A DNA stretch of 64,000 nt. It comes from Tuctoria greenei (lineage: Eukaryota; Streptophyta; Magnoliopsida; Poales; Poaceae). The notes under the pieces were generated by a model. The model worked only from the letters and a program-made list of their open reading frames with translations. It did not search any database and was not told the DNA's origin. Positions 1 through 11,242 of this stretch are shown here, one piece after another. The translations under genes were made by a program, and so were the position numbers. How positions within the stretch are numbered: the stretch's first letter is position 1; each line of letters begins with the position of its first letter. Location: contig JAYESD010000001.1 in the NCBI GenBank assembly GCA_036927565.1, forward strand, positions 251,935,097 through 251,999,096, read 5' to 3'.

Positions 1-461
1 GACTATCCCTTGGTGCCTCCAAGATGCGCCTTTCCAATTGGGTTCTTCCACCCAAATGTCCATCGTTCGGGAGCACTCTGCATCGGGATTCTTGATCAAG
101 AGAGTGTAAGATAGACCTATTTTGTTCATGTAATTATTACTTATAATTGTTGTCGAACTTATTTGAACTGGTTTCTTATATTGCTTAAATTATATTTTGT
201 AGGGGTGGTGCAGTGCTTTTACAATCAAAACTATACTACTTGAAGTTTACTGTTTGCTGCATCAGCCAAATGTGCCTGATGTTGAAAATGATTGCTATAA
301 TCTACTTATCAAGGTTAGATGACACTTTGACTTAGTGACCAATGTAGGTTATTCATTCCTCCTTCGACATTTGTTAATTTAAATAATGTCAATATTTTCA
401 GGATCCAGCGGAATATAAGAGACGTCTTCGGGAGCAAGCAGGACGGCACAATTTAGATTGA
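1..461 (+). CDS. SUMO-conjugating enzyme E2 (UBC9/SCE-like), last three exons, 5' end outside window
   Basis: Exons are 1..105, 203..313 and 402..461, ending in TGA at 459-461. The introns start GTAAG (106) and GTTAG (314) and end in TTGTAG and TTTCAG. The spliced 91-residue tail reads as the C-terminal two thirds of a UBC fold. It has the HPN motif (residues 17-19 of this fragment) and the catalytic Cys in 'SGALCIGIL' (codon at 79-81), then a Gly-Trp, an 'IKTILLEV' helix and the C-terminal helix 'DPAEYKRRLREQA'. The last helix is the plant SUMO E2 signature and separates it from ubiquitin E2s. The family forms a thioester with SUMO and passes it to lysines with E1 and E3 partners in nucleus and cytosol. 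Many positions differ from the highly conserved canonical plant SCE1, so this looks like a diverged paralogue. The frame is intact in what is visible. A Copia element sits 57 bases after the stop codon, probably within the 3' UTR. Confidence 0.85.
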
Positions 462-513
462 TCGATGGGAGCTTCATCGTCGATCTACAATGAATGTAGC
501 ATGATTTTTGTTC

Positions 514-518
514 TCAGT
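514..518. repeat. Target-site duplication TCAGT, left copy
   Basis: TCAGT directly precedes the TG of the 5' LTR. The same five bases directly follow the CA end of the 3' LTR at 12648-12652. This is the expected 5-bp footprint of an integrase and shows the Copia element is complete end to end. Confidence 0.9.
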
Positions 519-1929
519 TGAAAGCATCTAGGCCCCCATGAGGTACGGTTTCGGTGATTAATGAAAACCATTGGATTTTACTAATGAATTTGTGAATGCA
601 AGGTCCCCATAATCACTCAATCAAATGAAAACTATATGTCATTGGAGACCCATATACAATCACTTTATGAGATCAAATCAATGATATAAAGACAAGAAGT
701 GAAAGCTCTTATGTCAAAGTCATTCAACCACAATTGATGACACTTAATGCTTGACAACCATTAGAAGTACAATTCCAACAAAGTCTAAGAGGTCATTTGA
801 GCAAGACACAAAAGAATCACATAGAAACAACTCGAAGCAAACAAAATCAACTCACCAGATCAACCCATGATTTCTGAGAACAACACATCGATCGAGTTGG
901 TTCAGTAGAAGAAGAAGACCTCAGAACAAAGCACTCACCGGATGATCCGATGTTAAGGGCTCAACTACATCGGTCCATCAGTATAGTTTGCAATATCCTT
1001 GGACCAAGTGTAGCACTGGATCATCCGATGTACAGAAATACACACATCGGTCAATCACTCCAGTAAGCATCAAGTTTGAGATAATTCTGGAGGAAGAGCC
1101 ACCGGATCATCCGATGAGAAGACAAGTTCAACATCGGTCTAACAACGGTCATATCTGACACAATGACGTCAGCTAAAGCAAACTTGACCGATGATAACTA
1201 AAGGGGAGACATCAGATCATCCGATGTTCGCAGAAAAGTTCTGTCAGCCTACTTTTCCAACGGCTATTTCGTGGAGGCTGGCTATAAATACCCCTTAAAC
1301 CGGTCATTTCGATTAGTATTGATCACAAAACATTCTCAACACATCCACAAGCATTCAAGACCAAGATCCATCACTTCTACATCATTTTCGACCACCTACA
1401 CACCAGGAAATAGGCTAGAGCTAGCTAGAGGGAGAGCTTGTGTGCCTCCATTCTGGGTGAGTGGAATCTCTAGGATAGTGAGAGCCTCAAGGGAGTGCCC
1501 CTTGGTGTTTGTAACTGTGAGAAGACTTCCGGAGCTTGCCAAGGCGTTTGTGGAAGCCCGGAGGGTCGAAGTTGTACAAGGCTTGAGCTCCACCTTGCCA
1601 AGGTTGGCAAACGGAGAAGAATAGTGGAGATCCCTCGTCTCGGTGACTTGGGTGTGGCTAAACCCATTGGTGGGTGCCACAACGTGGATGTAGGAAGATC
1701 TTGACGATCTTGCCGAACCACGGGATAAATCCTCGTGTCTCCTAGGAGTTTGCATCCTCTTCCTCTCCCTTACATTTATGCATTTTATATTCCACGAAGT
1801 TGCGATTTACTTCAATGCATAGATAGTTTGCATAGGGAATTGGGCTTTTAGGAATTAAGTTTTATTGTTTAGATTTTTGAAAAGAAGCCCAATTCACCCC
1901 CCCCCCCTCTTGGGCATTCGATCCTTACA
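519..1929 (+). repeat. 5' LTR of the Copia element
   Basis: It begins TGAAAGCATCTAGG and ends in CTTACA, followed by the PBS. A TATA box (TATAAATA) is at 1283-1290, with the U3 upstream. U3 holds four near-palindromic CCGGATCATCCGATG-like motifs (about 939, 1015, 1102, 1211) interleaved with ACATCGGTC half-motifs. Small ORFs on both strands here are by-products of the LTR. Confidence 0.9.
1283..1290 (+). promoter_or_regulatory. TATA box of the Copia 5' LTR
   Basis: TATAAATA lies in 'ggctataaatacccc' and is conserved in the 3' LTR at 12004-12011. Its placement about three quarters into a TG...CA LTR fits a U3/R border. This would be the promoter for the genomic RNA. Confidence 0.65.
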
Positions 1930-1931
1930 AT

Positions 1932-1943
1932 TGGTATCAAAGC
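1932..1943 (+). other. Primer binding site (initiator Met-tRNA type)
   Basis: TGGTATCAAAGC begins two bases after the LTR end. It differs by one base from the usual plant initiator-Met PBS TGGTATCAGAGC. Confidence 0.8.
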
Positions 1944-1989
1944 AAGGCTGCTCATAGGATCATTCTAGCTTCACCGCTAGAGAGCTAAA

Positions 1990-4084
1990 ATGGCCAAGGT
2001 TGGGGGTTCGGTTCCTATCTTCAAGGGCAAGAACTTTGCCTATCGGAAAGCACGCATGCACGCTTATCTAGAGGCTATTGCTCCCGAAGTATGGGAAGCG
2101 ACCCACGCGGGGTTTGGAGAACACAACTATGTTGGTGATCAAATTAAATGGGATGCTAAAGCTAGGAATGCAATCTACGAGTGCATTAGTCAAGATGTTT
2201 TTTCTAGGATTGCTAGCAAAGAAAAGGCATGTGAATTTTGGGCTTGCTTGATAGAAATTCATGAGGGTTCTTCTCGTGTGAAAGAACTTAAATATCACAT
2301 GCTTAAAGCAAAATATGATTAATTTAAGATGCTACCTCATGAAAATGTTAATGAGATGTTCTCTCGCTTGAATGTACTTATTGAAGAAATTAATGCTCTT
2401 TACATTGCTTCTCTTGGCAAGGGACTCATCAACTGAAAGATCCTCATACTCCTTCCCAAGCCAAAGTACAACATCATCAACTCCATGCTCCAAAAAGAGT
2501 CTCTTGACCACATTGAAGTTTCTGAGCTCATTGGAGAGATTCACGCTCATGAGATGAGTGTGCTTGGGATGATGGAGCAATCATCTCAAAAACAATTGCT
2601 CTAAAGGCCTCCACCAAGAAAACAAGCCTCAAGAATAAGAAGGTGGTTGAGCCTAGCTCAAGTGAAGAAGAGCAAGTATCAAGTGAAGATGATGATGATG
2701 ATGATGATGAGCTTGCATTGATGATGAGAAAGTTCTCACGCTTGAACTCCAAGATTACCAAGAAGGGAGACACCTTTGATCCCAAGAAGAAAGCGTTTCT
2801 ACCAAGGAGAGATGATCACAAGACTTGCTACAATTGTGGTGATCAAGGCCACATATCCTATGATTGTCCAAAACCGGACAAAAGAAGAGAGAACCACAAG
2901 AGCAAGCATCACAAGATTGAAGAAAGTGATGATGATGAAGAAGAGGCCAAACCCAAACCAAGAGCCTTTGGGAAGAAGAAACATGACAAGGGAAAGAAAG
3001 CAATACTCTTACCAATGAAGAGAAATGGCCCACAAAAGGTGTTGATGTGTGAGGCAAATGAATGGGTCACTGACAAAGAAACAAGTGATGAAGAGAGTGA
3101 AGCGGAAGAAGAAAGCTTGGCCGGCCTCGCCATTGCCAACAATGATGACTCACCTCTTCATCCACCGATCATGTGCCTCATGGCAAAAGGTAACACCAAG
3201 GTATGTGATGACTCTAGTGATGATGAGCTTTCCCCCGTTGATTTAACTTCCTTGATAAATGAATATCATGCTATCATTAAGAGTGAAAAGATAAGGTTAA
3301 AACTCTTGAAGAAACTCGTGCTAGACTTGAGAGTGCTAACCTTGATTTGCTTGACAAGTATGAAAGCATACTCAAAGAGCATGACACGCTCAAATCTCAT
3401 GTCAAGCAAATTGAGTAAGAAAAGGCTAAATTCAAGTTAGATAATCATGAGCTTAACTTAGCACACCAAACACTCTTGGAAGAGCACAACAAGTTAGTAC
3501 AAGAACATCAAACACTTAACCTTGCTCAAGACGTGCTTGATCAAGAGTTGAAAAATATAAAGAAGCAAACTCTTAATGATAGGATATCCATTACTTCTCA
3601 TGTCACTAATACCTTGAACAAGTCTTTGCCTTTGAAAGAAAATGCTAGGGAGAAGGACTTGTCGGAAGAAATTGAGAGTCTCCGCACTAGTGTGGCTAGA
3701 CTTTCAAAAGGGGAAGTCAAACACAAGGAAATACTCTTCCAAGAAGCAAAGGCCTTCAACAAGAGAGGACTTGGATCCTTCCCGGTGCCTAAAAAAGGAA
3801 AGGTGCCCTCACCGGAGCTTAGAACAAGCTTCATCAAGGAAGTTGGTTCTTATTACCAACATTGTGAGGTCACCGGTCACCACACAAGGGAGTGTCCTCT
3901 TCCTAACCGACCTTCTCCAAAGTTGCCTATTAATTACAAATCTACTTTGAATGATCGCTATTATCTCTTAAGTAAAGTAGATGGCAAGGTGAAGGCTAGG
4001 TTCATCGGCAAAGACATGAAGGAAATGAAGGGGAAGCTCCCCAAGCAACTTTGGGTCCCAAAGACACTTGTATCACACATATAA
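1990..4084 (+). pseudogene. Copia gag, broken
   Basis: The frame starts at ATG 1990 (MAKVGGSVPIFKGKNF), the usual start of SIRE-type Gag with a UBN2-like capsid region. It meets a TAA at about 2320 and further stops near 2434 and 2602. Gag-like reading resumes at 2643-3440, with an acidic/Ser-rich tract and a CCHC zinc knuckle (CYNCGDQGHISYDC, about 2826-2867). Another block at 3476-4084 holds a coiled-coil-like stretch and a second knuckle-like motif. There the first Cys position is Tyr (YQHCEVTGHHTREC), so that finger is probably dead. Gag packages RNA into virus-like particles. Several stops and a frame change make this copy non-functional. Confidence 0.85.
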
Positions 4085-4137
4085 GGACCTAAGTTGGCTT
4101 GGGTGCCTAAAGTTAAAAATTGAATTCATGTGTGTAG

Positions 4138-5455
4138 GTGAACTACAAAGCCGGAGGAAAACATTGGGTACTCGATAGCGGGTGCACCCAACACATGACC
4201 AGCAATGATATGTTCACCACCATAGAAAACCCCGGCAATCATGAACAAGCCACCTTTGGTGATAACTCTATGGGAAAGGTAATTGGGTTAGGTAAAATTG
4301 CTATTTCAAATGATTTATCCATTTCTAATGTTTTGTACGTTAAGTCACTTAGCTTTAATTTACTTTCTATTGCACAACTATGTGATCTTGGACTAACATG
4401 CACATTTAGCAAAAAATGATGTTGTTGTGAGTAGTGAAACAAGACAAGACATAGTCTTCAAAGGATTTCGGCATGGACATCTCTACCTAGTAGACTTCTC
4501 CAACAAGAATGCTAGCTTGACCACTTGTCTTTTCACTAAGACAAGCTTGGGTTGGCTATGACACCGACGCATAGCGCACATAGGGATGAGCAAACTCAAG
4601 AAGTCATTCAAGCTTGGGATGGTGACCGGCGTGAAGGATGTTACATTTCAGAAGAACAAGCTTTGTAGTGCTTGTCAAGCCGGGAAGCAAGTTGCTTCAC
4701 ACCACCCGATGAAGACAATGGTGTCAACCTCCAAGCCACTTGAGCTACTCCACGTGGACCTCTTCGGACCGTCCACATATCAAAGCCTTGGCGGTAACCT
4801 CTATTGTCTTGTTATAGTTGATGACTACTCTCGCTATGCTTGGAATCTATTTCTAGGTGACAAGAGTGAAACTCCGGAAGTGTTCAAGACCTTCCCTAAC
4901 CGCGCTCAAAGGGAATTTCAACTTCCCATCATCAAGGTCCGGAGTGACAACGGCACCGAATTCAAGAACTACAACATTGGGGAGTGGTGTGACCGTGAAG
5001 GCGTGAAGCATGAGTTTTCGTCCACATACACCCCTCAACAAGACGGTGTCGTTGAGAGAAAGAACAAGACGCTCATCACTCTTGCAAGAGCAATGCTTGA
5101 TGACTACGACACGTCGGAGAAGTTTTGGGCCGAAGCAATCAACACGGCGTGCCATGCCACAAATAGGGTCTATCTCCATCTACTACTTCAAAATACCCCG
5201 TACGAGCTTCTCATTGGGAGAAAGCCCAACATCTCCTACTTTCGAGTCTTTGGATGCAAGTGCTACATCTACCGCAAGAAAAGGCTCGATAAGTTTGAAA
5301 GAAGATGTGATGTTGGCATATTTCTTGGTTATGCATCAAACTCAAAAGCATATCGAGTATTCAACCAAACCTCCGGTTTAGTTGAGGAAAGTTGTGATGT
5401 TGAGTTTGATGAATCTAATGGCTCACAGAGGAGAGTTTTGGTCATGATGAAATAG
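4138..5455 (+). pseudogene. Copia pol: aspartic protease, GAG-pre-integrase finger and integrase, broken
   Basis: The protease active site reads VLDSGCTQHMT at the start (4168 onward). The frame is lost in the A-run near 4411 ('agcaaaaaatga'). Reading resumes in another frame with the HHCC finger: H..H in HRRIAHIGM just after a TGA that replaces a conserved Trp at about 4558, then CSACQAGK at 4660. The integrase core has Asp in HVDLFGP, Asp in RSDNGTEF and Glu in QDGVVERKNK, so the D,D,E triad is present. The C-terminal region ends at a stop at 5453-5455. It would mature the polyprotein and insert cDNA, but the frameshift and nonsense codon prevent a full product. Confidence 0.88.
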
Positions 5456-5724
5456 ATGATGAGCCTCTACGAGAAGCCATGAAGAACATGACCATTGGAG
5501 ACATCAAGCCTGAAGTTGAGGAGAGCCATGATCAAGGGGGAGCCTCAAGTTCCAACAACAACACCTCTATGGCGCCTCAAGTTGACGAAGAAGATAAGGA
5601 TGATCCATTGCCGACTAAATACTCACAAGCCTAGCAACATCAAGAAGAAGAAGAAGTCCATGATCAAGTCCAACCACAAGAGGAGCAACACGCATCACCT
5701 TCGACAAGTGCTTCACAACCACTT

Positions 5725-6618
5725 ATGAGGCATGGACGCATCTCCAAGGCGCATCTGATGGACCAAATAATTGGAAGTCCGTCAAGGGGTGTAAGTACAC
5801 GTTCTCGCCATTTCGCTTCATTTTGTGAGCACTACTCGTTTGTTTCGTGTGTAGAACCCACTCATATCGAGGAAGCACTCCAAGACCGAAATTGGGTGAT
5901 GGCCATGCAAGGAGAACTCAAAAACTTCATCCGCAATGAAGTTTGGGTGTTGGAGGAGCGACCCAAGGACAAGAATGTCATCGGAACAAAGTGGGTGTAC
6001 TGCAACAAACAAGACGAGAATGGCGTTGTGGTCCGCAACAACGCAGGAATTGTGGCCAAATTGTTCTCGCAAGTTGAAGGAATAGACCTTGGGGAGACAT
6101 TTGCTCCGGTCGCCCGGCTTGAATCCATCCGTATACTCCTTGATTTTGGTTCACATCACAATATTAGACTTTATCAAATGGATGTGAAAAGTGCCTTTCT
6201 TAATGGTTACATTAACGAGCTTGTTTATGTTGAACAACCTCCCGGGTTTGAAGATCTGAGGAATCCTAATCATGTGTATAGGTTGCACAAGGCGCTCTAT
6301 GGGCTCAAGCAAGCACCTAGGGCGTGGTACGAACGACTACGGGATTTCCTTATCATGCAAGGATTCAAGATCGGGAGGGTGGACACTACACTCTTCACCA
6401 AGGACATCAACGGAGATTTGTTCATTTGTCAAATTTATGTTGATGATATTATTTTTGGTTCAACTAACGAAGCTCTTAGCCATGAGTTTGGCAAAATGAT
6501 GTCTAGGGAATTCAAGATGTCAATGATTGGAGAGCTCAACTTCTTCCTTGGATTTCAAATCAAGCAACTTCAAGAGGGGACCTTCGTCTATCAAGAGAAG
6601 TACACCAAGGCCTCTTGA
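5725..6618 (+). pseudogene. Copia reverse transcriptase, frame largely open
   Basis: The frame carries the Copia RT landmarks in order: GTKWVYCNK, ETFAPVARLESIR, YQMDVKSAFLNG, KALYGLKQAPRAWYE and the catalytic YVDDIIFGS (about 6437-6463). It ends at a TGA at 6616-6618, after 'YTKAS'. The RNase H part then continues in another reading frame, so a frameshift separates RT from RNase H. The stretch 5456-5724, between integrase and RT, holds only stop-rich remnants of the linker. Confidence 0.88.
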
Positions 6619-7388
6619 AGAAATTTGAGATGGGAGATTGTAGCTCAAGAAGCACTCCAATGGCAACTAATTGTCATCTCGACGTGGATAAGGACAGTAA
6701 ACCTATTGATCAATCTAACTACCGTTCTATGATTGGCTCATTGCTTTATCTTACCGCATCTAGGCCCGATATCATGTTTAGTGTATGCTTGTGTGCTCGC
6801 TTTCAAGCGGCACCTAAAGAATCGCATAGGAAGGCGGTCTTTAGGATACTTAGGTATCTTAAGCATACCCCTAGTGTGGGCTTGTGGTACCCTAAAGGTG
6901 CATAATTCCATCTCTTGGGATACTCGGATTCAGACTTTGCCGGATGCCGCGTGGATCGCAAGAGTACCTCCGGTGGGTGCCACTTGCTTGGGCGTTCCCT
7001 AGTATCTTGGTCTAGCAAGAAGCAAAATTTCGTCGCCTTGTCCACGGCGGAAGCGGAGTATATAGCGGCCGGTTCATGTTGTGCCCAAATTCTTTATATG
7101 AAGCAAACCCTTTTGGACTTTGGTATTAATCTTGGTTGTGTGCCTCTCCTTTGTGACAATGAAAGTGCGGTTAAGATAGCTAAAAACCCAGTTCAACACT
7201 CCCGCACTAAGCACATTGATATTCGCCATCATTTCTTGAGGGACCATGAAGCTAAGGGAGACATCTCGTTGCGAGGTGTTAGGTCCGAAGAACAATTGGC
7301 AGATATCTTCACTAAACCACTAGATGAGAAAACTTTTTCTAGGCTAAGAAGTGAGTTAAATGTGCTAGATGCAACGAACATCATGTAA
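6615..7388 (+). pseudogene. Copia RT connection and RNase H, broken
   Basis: The first part (to the TAA at about 6905) reads through SNYRSMIGSLLYLTASRPDI and ILRYLKHTPSVGLWY. After a frame change near 6905 the RNase H domain follows: GYSDSDFAG (first Asp), STSGGCHLLG, ALSTAEAEYIAA (Glu), CDNESAVKIAKNP (Asp) and TKHIDIRHHFLRD. It ends EQLADIFTKPL... and stops at 7386-7388. All catalytic acidic residues are visible, but the reading frame is split. Confidence 0.87.
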
Positions 7389-8703
7389 GAATGCATCTCA
7401 TATAGGTCTTGCCTAACTCTCAAAGGATAGGGGTGAGCAAGGGTTAGCTTGGGATGAAGGTTCTTTTGGGTTTTCCCAAGGTTTGGGTGTGGTTCTCCCT
7501 AAAGAAGCCTTTGAAAGGTTCAAATTTGGCAAGATAGATTTATTTTATGCATGATGCCTGCCATATATACTTGTAATTTCTTGCATTATAAAATGTTTGG
7601 CATTGCATACGGTAGATTGTCACAAAGGGGAACCCACCTCATGAGAAAGAGACTTGTTTGAAATGCAATATCTCAACTCATATAAGGTGGAAAGAACAAA
7701 ACGTTAGGTGCGTTAATGCCTAGAGGAACATGCTTTAAAGAGATAGAAGTCTTCATACTCTAGCTCACAAAGCATGGGCCTTACATTTTATTTGGATGAT
7801 TTCCTCCTATTTTTCTCGGTGTTCCATTTGCTTTAAGGTGTAGCCAAGTTATTGGCATATTAGTATTTTTGAGGGGTAAGGGGTTGCCCAAAAAGTCCTA
7901 AGACATGTGTTTCTCATTGTTTGTTTGTTTGGTCAAAGGACATATATGGGATGTTGCCTTTTAGTAGTCATCGGATTATCTGATGCTTAGGTCAGACCAT
8001 CATCGGATCAGTTGGTGTTCAAAAGCCAAGAGTCAGACCAGTCAGCAACACAAATCAACCGACGCGTTCATTTGGCGAAACATCGGTCCCTCCGGTGTTA
8101 ACAATTCTATAACTGTGATGAATTCCACCGATGATATTCCCTTCCACGTCGGTCCATCCGATGTCAACGATACTTTTTTGAATACCCTTACTATGCCATT
8201 CGATCGATGATTCTAACAATCAACGTCGGTCCATCCGGTGTTAAAGTTTCGGCTAGGGTTTGGGACCCACTATTTTAACGGCCTTTAATCTCATCCATTC
8301 TCTCTCCTCGACCCGACGTGCGCCGAGTTCACCTCCGCCGCCGATCTCCCTCTCCTTGCGCCACCGCCGACTGCCGCCGTTGTCGCGCCCTCCGGCCGCC
8401 GCTGCCGCCCTCCAGTCGCCGACGCCGACCTCCGGCCGCCGCCATCCTCCAGCGCCGTCGCAAGCTCCACCGCAGCCACTCACCTCCACCGCAACCGTCG
8501 CCGCCACTCCACCGCAGCCGCCGCCGCCGCTCCACCCAGCCGCCGCCGCCGCTCCACCGAAGCGCCGCCGCCCCCTCTCTCCACCACCGTGGTGCCTCCC
8601 TCTACGGCCACCACCACGTCGCTAGGGTTTCCCGGCCCGTTGATCTACGTGTCACCGTTCCGTGCATTCGACGTCTTCGACTTCGTTCACGCGCCCAACC
8701 GCA
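7389..8703 (+). other. Copia spacer between pol and the env-like ORF, with LTR-like motifs and a CCG-rich leader
   Basis: 7389-7960 is AT-rich with no credible ORF. 7968-8245 carries a run of ATCGG...ATCCGATG / GTCGGTCCATCCGGTGTT motifs like those in the U3 of the LTRs. 8290-8640 is strongly CCG/CCA-rich and gives Pro/Arg-rich open frames on both strands that I take as composition artefacts. The segment resembles a 5' leader, and possibly a promoter region, for the downstream ORF. Confidence 0.5.
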
Positions 8704-10847
8704 ATGGCTCGTGACAAGAAGAACAAGGGCAAGGCCATTGCGGAGCCAGCCGCAAAGAAGTAGAAGCTATCCAAGGAGGAGAAAAAGGCATTGATGGCCG
8801 CTCGCACCGCCGAGGAGCGAGAGCGTGGCGAGGAGGATCTTTGAGGATCCACGCGGCTTGTCCGAGGCAGCCTCTCGTGATCAATGAGTCTGAGGCCGAA
8901 GAAGAGCCGGAAGAGCCACTTGTCCGCCGGCGCTCAGCCCGGACCCGTGGGGGCCATCCCCCGGCAGCACCACGTCCGAGAGCGACGGCTACCGATCATC
9001 GTGAGGATAGGGAGGCCCAGAGAGCCATCTACGAGATGGACACCACCGTCTGTGTCGGTGAAGGTGTCCGATTGACATATTACCGGAAGATGAAGGCCAA
9101 GCAACTCCGAAGACTCAGATGGAGTGTGTTGCTTGAGGAGTGGTACCCGCAACCCAGAGAGGCTCTGGTGGACAATCGTTTCTGGACCATGACACAGGCG
9201 TCACTCTACGAGACCTACAGACGCCGCGGCCACAAGCTATTCCAGCACAACTTTCTGGATTGGCATCAGCTTGCCCTGGCAGCAGAGACAGAGATTCGCC
9301 CCTACTTTGAGAGGTACAGAGGGCTGGTTCAGTTGATGTCCTATGAGAGGAGTGCTTATGTGGAGGATTGGGTACGCGTGTTCTACGCTACCCTATACGT
9401 CTCTGAGGGCCGCAGGTCGATTGACTTCATGTTCATGGGACAGCACCATCACCTGACGAGACAGACGCTTGCACAGCTACCGGGAGTGGACCTGCACGAC
9501 ACTTGCGTGCATGAGATAGTGTATGGTCAGGCAGACCCGCCGAGGAGGCCAATCACTGGAGGAGTGGCACCAGCACTGGAGGAGATCCGCTCTTTGTTTG
9601 GACCGACCTTCTCTCCAGACCAGCCGAGGGTACCAGCACTGCTGACTCCAGCTGCGCGCACAGTGCACCGTGCCTTGCACCGCACACTCCTGCCGAGGTC
9701 CGGTTACTTAGAGGGGTTCACCAGCCTGCAGCAGACCCTCCTGTTCTACATCATGAACGAGATGGAGTTTGATATAGTGGACGTCCTCATATGCGAGATG
9801 GAGGATGTGATCACTGACGGAGTGGGGATGATGAGGCAGCTCGTGTATGGACACTGGATCAGCTACCTGCTCTCCATGATGGTCCCTGAGGAGTACGCCG
9901 TGCATGATCGTCTCACTGAAGAGATTGTCACACGGTTCGGTTACTACCGCGCCCCAGCTCCTGGAGACCGCCGCCTTGGCCGTCCAATCGAGCGTCAGGT
10001 CAGGGCTCGTCTATCTGAGGAGGACTGGTCGGATTTGGAGAAGGAGGATGAGAGACTGGCTGAGGCAGAGGCTCAGGGTGAGGACTTGCAGCACATATGG
10101 TCCGAGAGCAACACGGATGACAGTGTCGAGGAGTACTTCCCACCTCCTCCCTCACCCAAGCAGCACGACACGGAGGCTGGAGGCTCTACAGTGCCACCTC
10201 CTACTCCACCTCCCGTCTTAGAGGCACATGTATCTCAGCCGTCAAAGCTCCCTTCACTCCTGCAGCAGATGGTTGAGCAGCAGCGCCTGGACCGGCTTGC
10301 AGCTGAGCAGGCCCGAGCAGAGCAGGCCGCACGCCTTCTGGAGCTCCAGCCGCAGCAGCAGGAGATGAAGCGCCAGATCGCCTGTGAGAGGCGTGAGGAC
10401 ACTGACCGGCTGACTGGGCTCATTGACCAGATGCACCAGCACTCCCTCGACCAGCAGCAGCAAACGCAGCAGGCGATGATGGGCATCCTGGGGTTGATCA
10501 CCAACCTCTACACCCAGACCGGGATTTCCCTCCCGTCGCAGCTGCCAGGAGTTGCTCCACCGTCACCTGTCCTCGCTCCAGCTACCGCTCTGGTGCCAAC
10601 TACGCCGATTCCTTCTATCAGCATGTCTCCACTGCTGGCTTCGGGCGCACCGATTCACTCTCCGATGCCGGCCACGACACTGTTCCAGCAGACACCGGCA
10701 TCCGTCGCCAGTGCCCCTGTTCCATCAGCACCTACCCAGCAGGCACCTCCTACGGCTCCGACAGCTCCTTCCACTACTCCAGGCAGCAGCTCCGACGACA
10801 GCGACGGTGACCAGTTCGTCGTCGCGCCTAGTACTCAGGGTTCTTAG
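8704..10847 (+). pseudogene. Envelope-like / 'putative plant transposon protein' ORF of the SIRE-type Copia element
   Basis: The likely start is ATG 8704, with a Lys-rich N-terminus (MARDKKNKGKA). It is stopped by TAG at 8761-8763 and shifted near 8830. The main frame is then open from about 8838 to TAG 10847 (~668 residues). It holds a folded, Trp/Tyr-rich central domain (about 9030-9960, e.g. LRWSVLLEEWYP, FMGQHHHLTRQTLAQLPGVD). That domain resembles those found in third ORFs of SIRE-type elements and related transposon proteins. It is followed by an acidic linker, a Gln/Glu-rich coiled coil (about 10250-10480) and a Pro/Ser/Thr-rich tail. I see no clear signal peptide or hydrophobic membrane span, so the 'envelope' label is positional only. 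GC content is clearly higher than in gag-pol. Confidence 0.7.
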
Positions 10848-11242
10848 GCACTTGGATCCCTTTTTGGTGTCTTGATGCCAAAGGGGGAGAAGAGTTAGAG
10901 GAGTCAGGGGGAGGATAGCTTAGTCTCAGGGGGAGTGTCCTAGCCTTAGGGGGAGTTTACCTATATCATTTTTGTAATTCGATATTATCATCTTTGTAAT
11001 TCGATACTTTTGCTACTCATTTGGTGTTTATTGAGTACTCTTGAGATATTACTCGATTGAGCTTATTTGGTGCCTATCTTATGATCACTTATTCACTTGA
11101 GTTATTCTTTGATTGACTTTTCAATTTGAAGTGTAATAATCTTGTATTCATTGCATATCATCTTAAGCTTCGCACTATCAAATTCATTACTATTGTGCTT
11201 TTAAATTGTTGTGTTGTCATCAATCACCAAAAAGGGGGAGAT
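10848..11242 (+). other. Copia 3' untranslated region with polypurine tract
   Basis: The region contains repeated AGGGGGAG motifs (10884, 10908, 10929, 10950), then AT-rich DNA. It ends in the PPT AAAAAGGGGGAGA (11229-11241), directly before the 3' LTR. The earlier G-rich motifs could be PPT-like duplicates. Confidence 0.7.

Noticed and set aside
1271..1755. Open frames on both strands in the 5' LTR, repeated at 12040-12476
   Set aside because: They recur in both LTRs, overlap each other on opposite strands and have no domain. They are LTR by-products.
8260..8794. Pro/Arg/Ala-rich open frames
   Set aside because: The CCG-repeat composition opens nearly every frame on both strands. No conserved motif.
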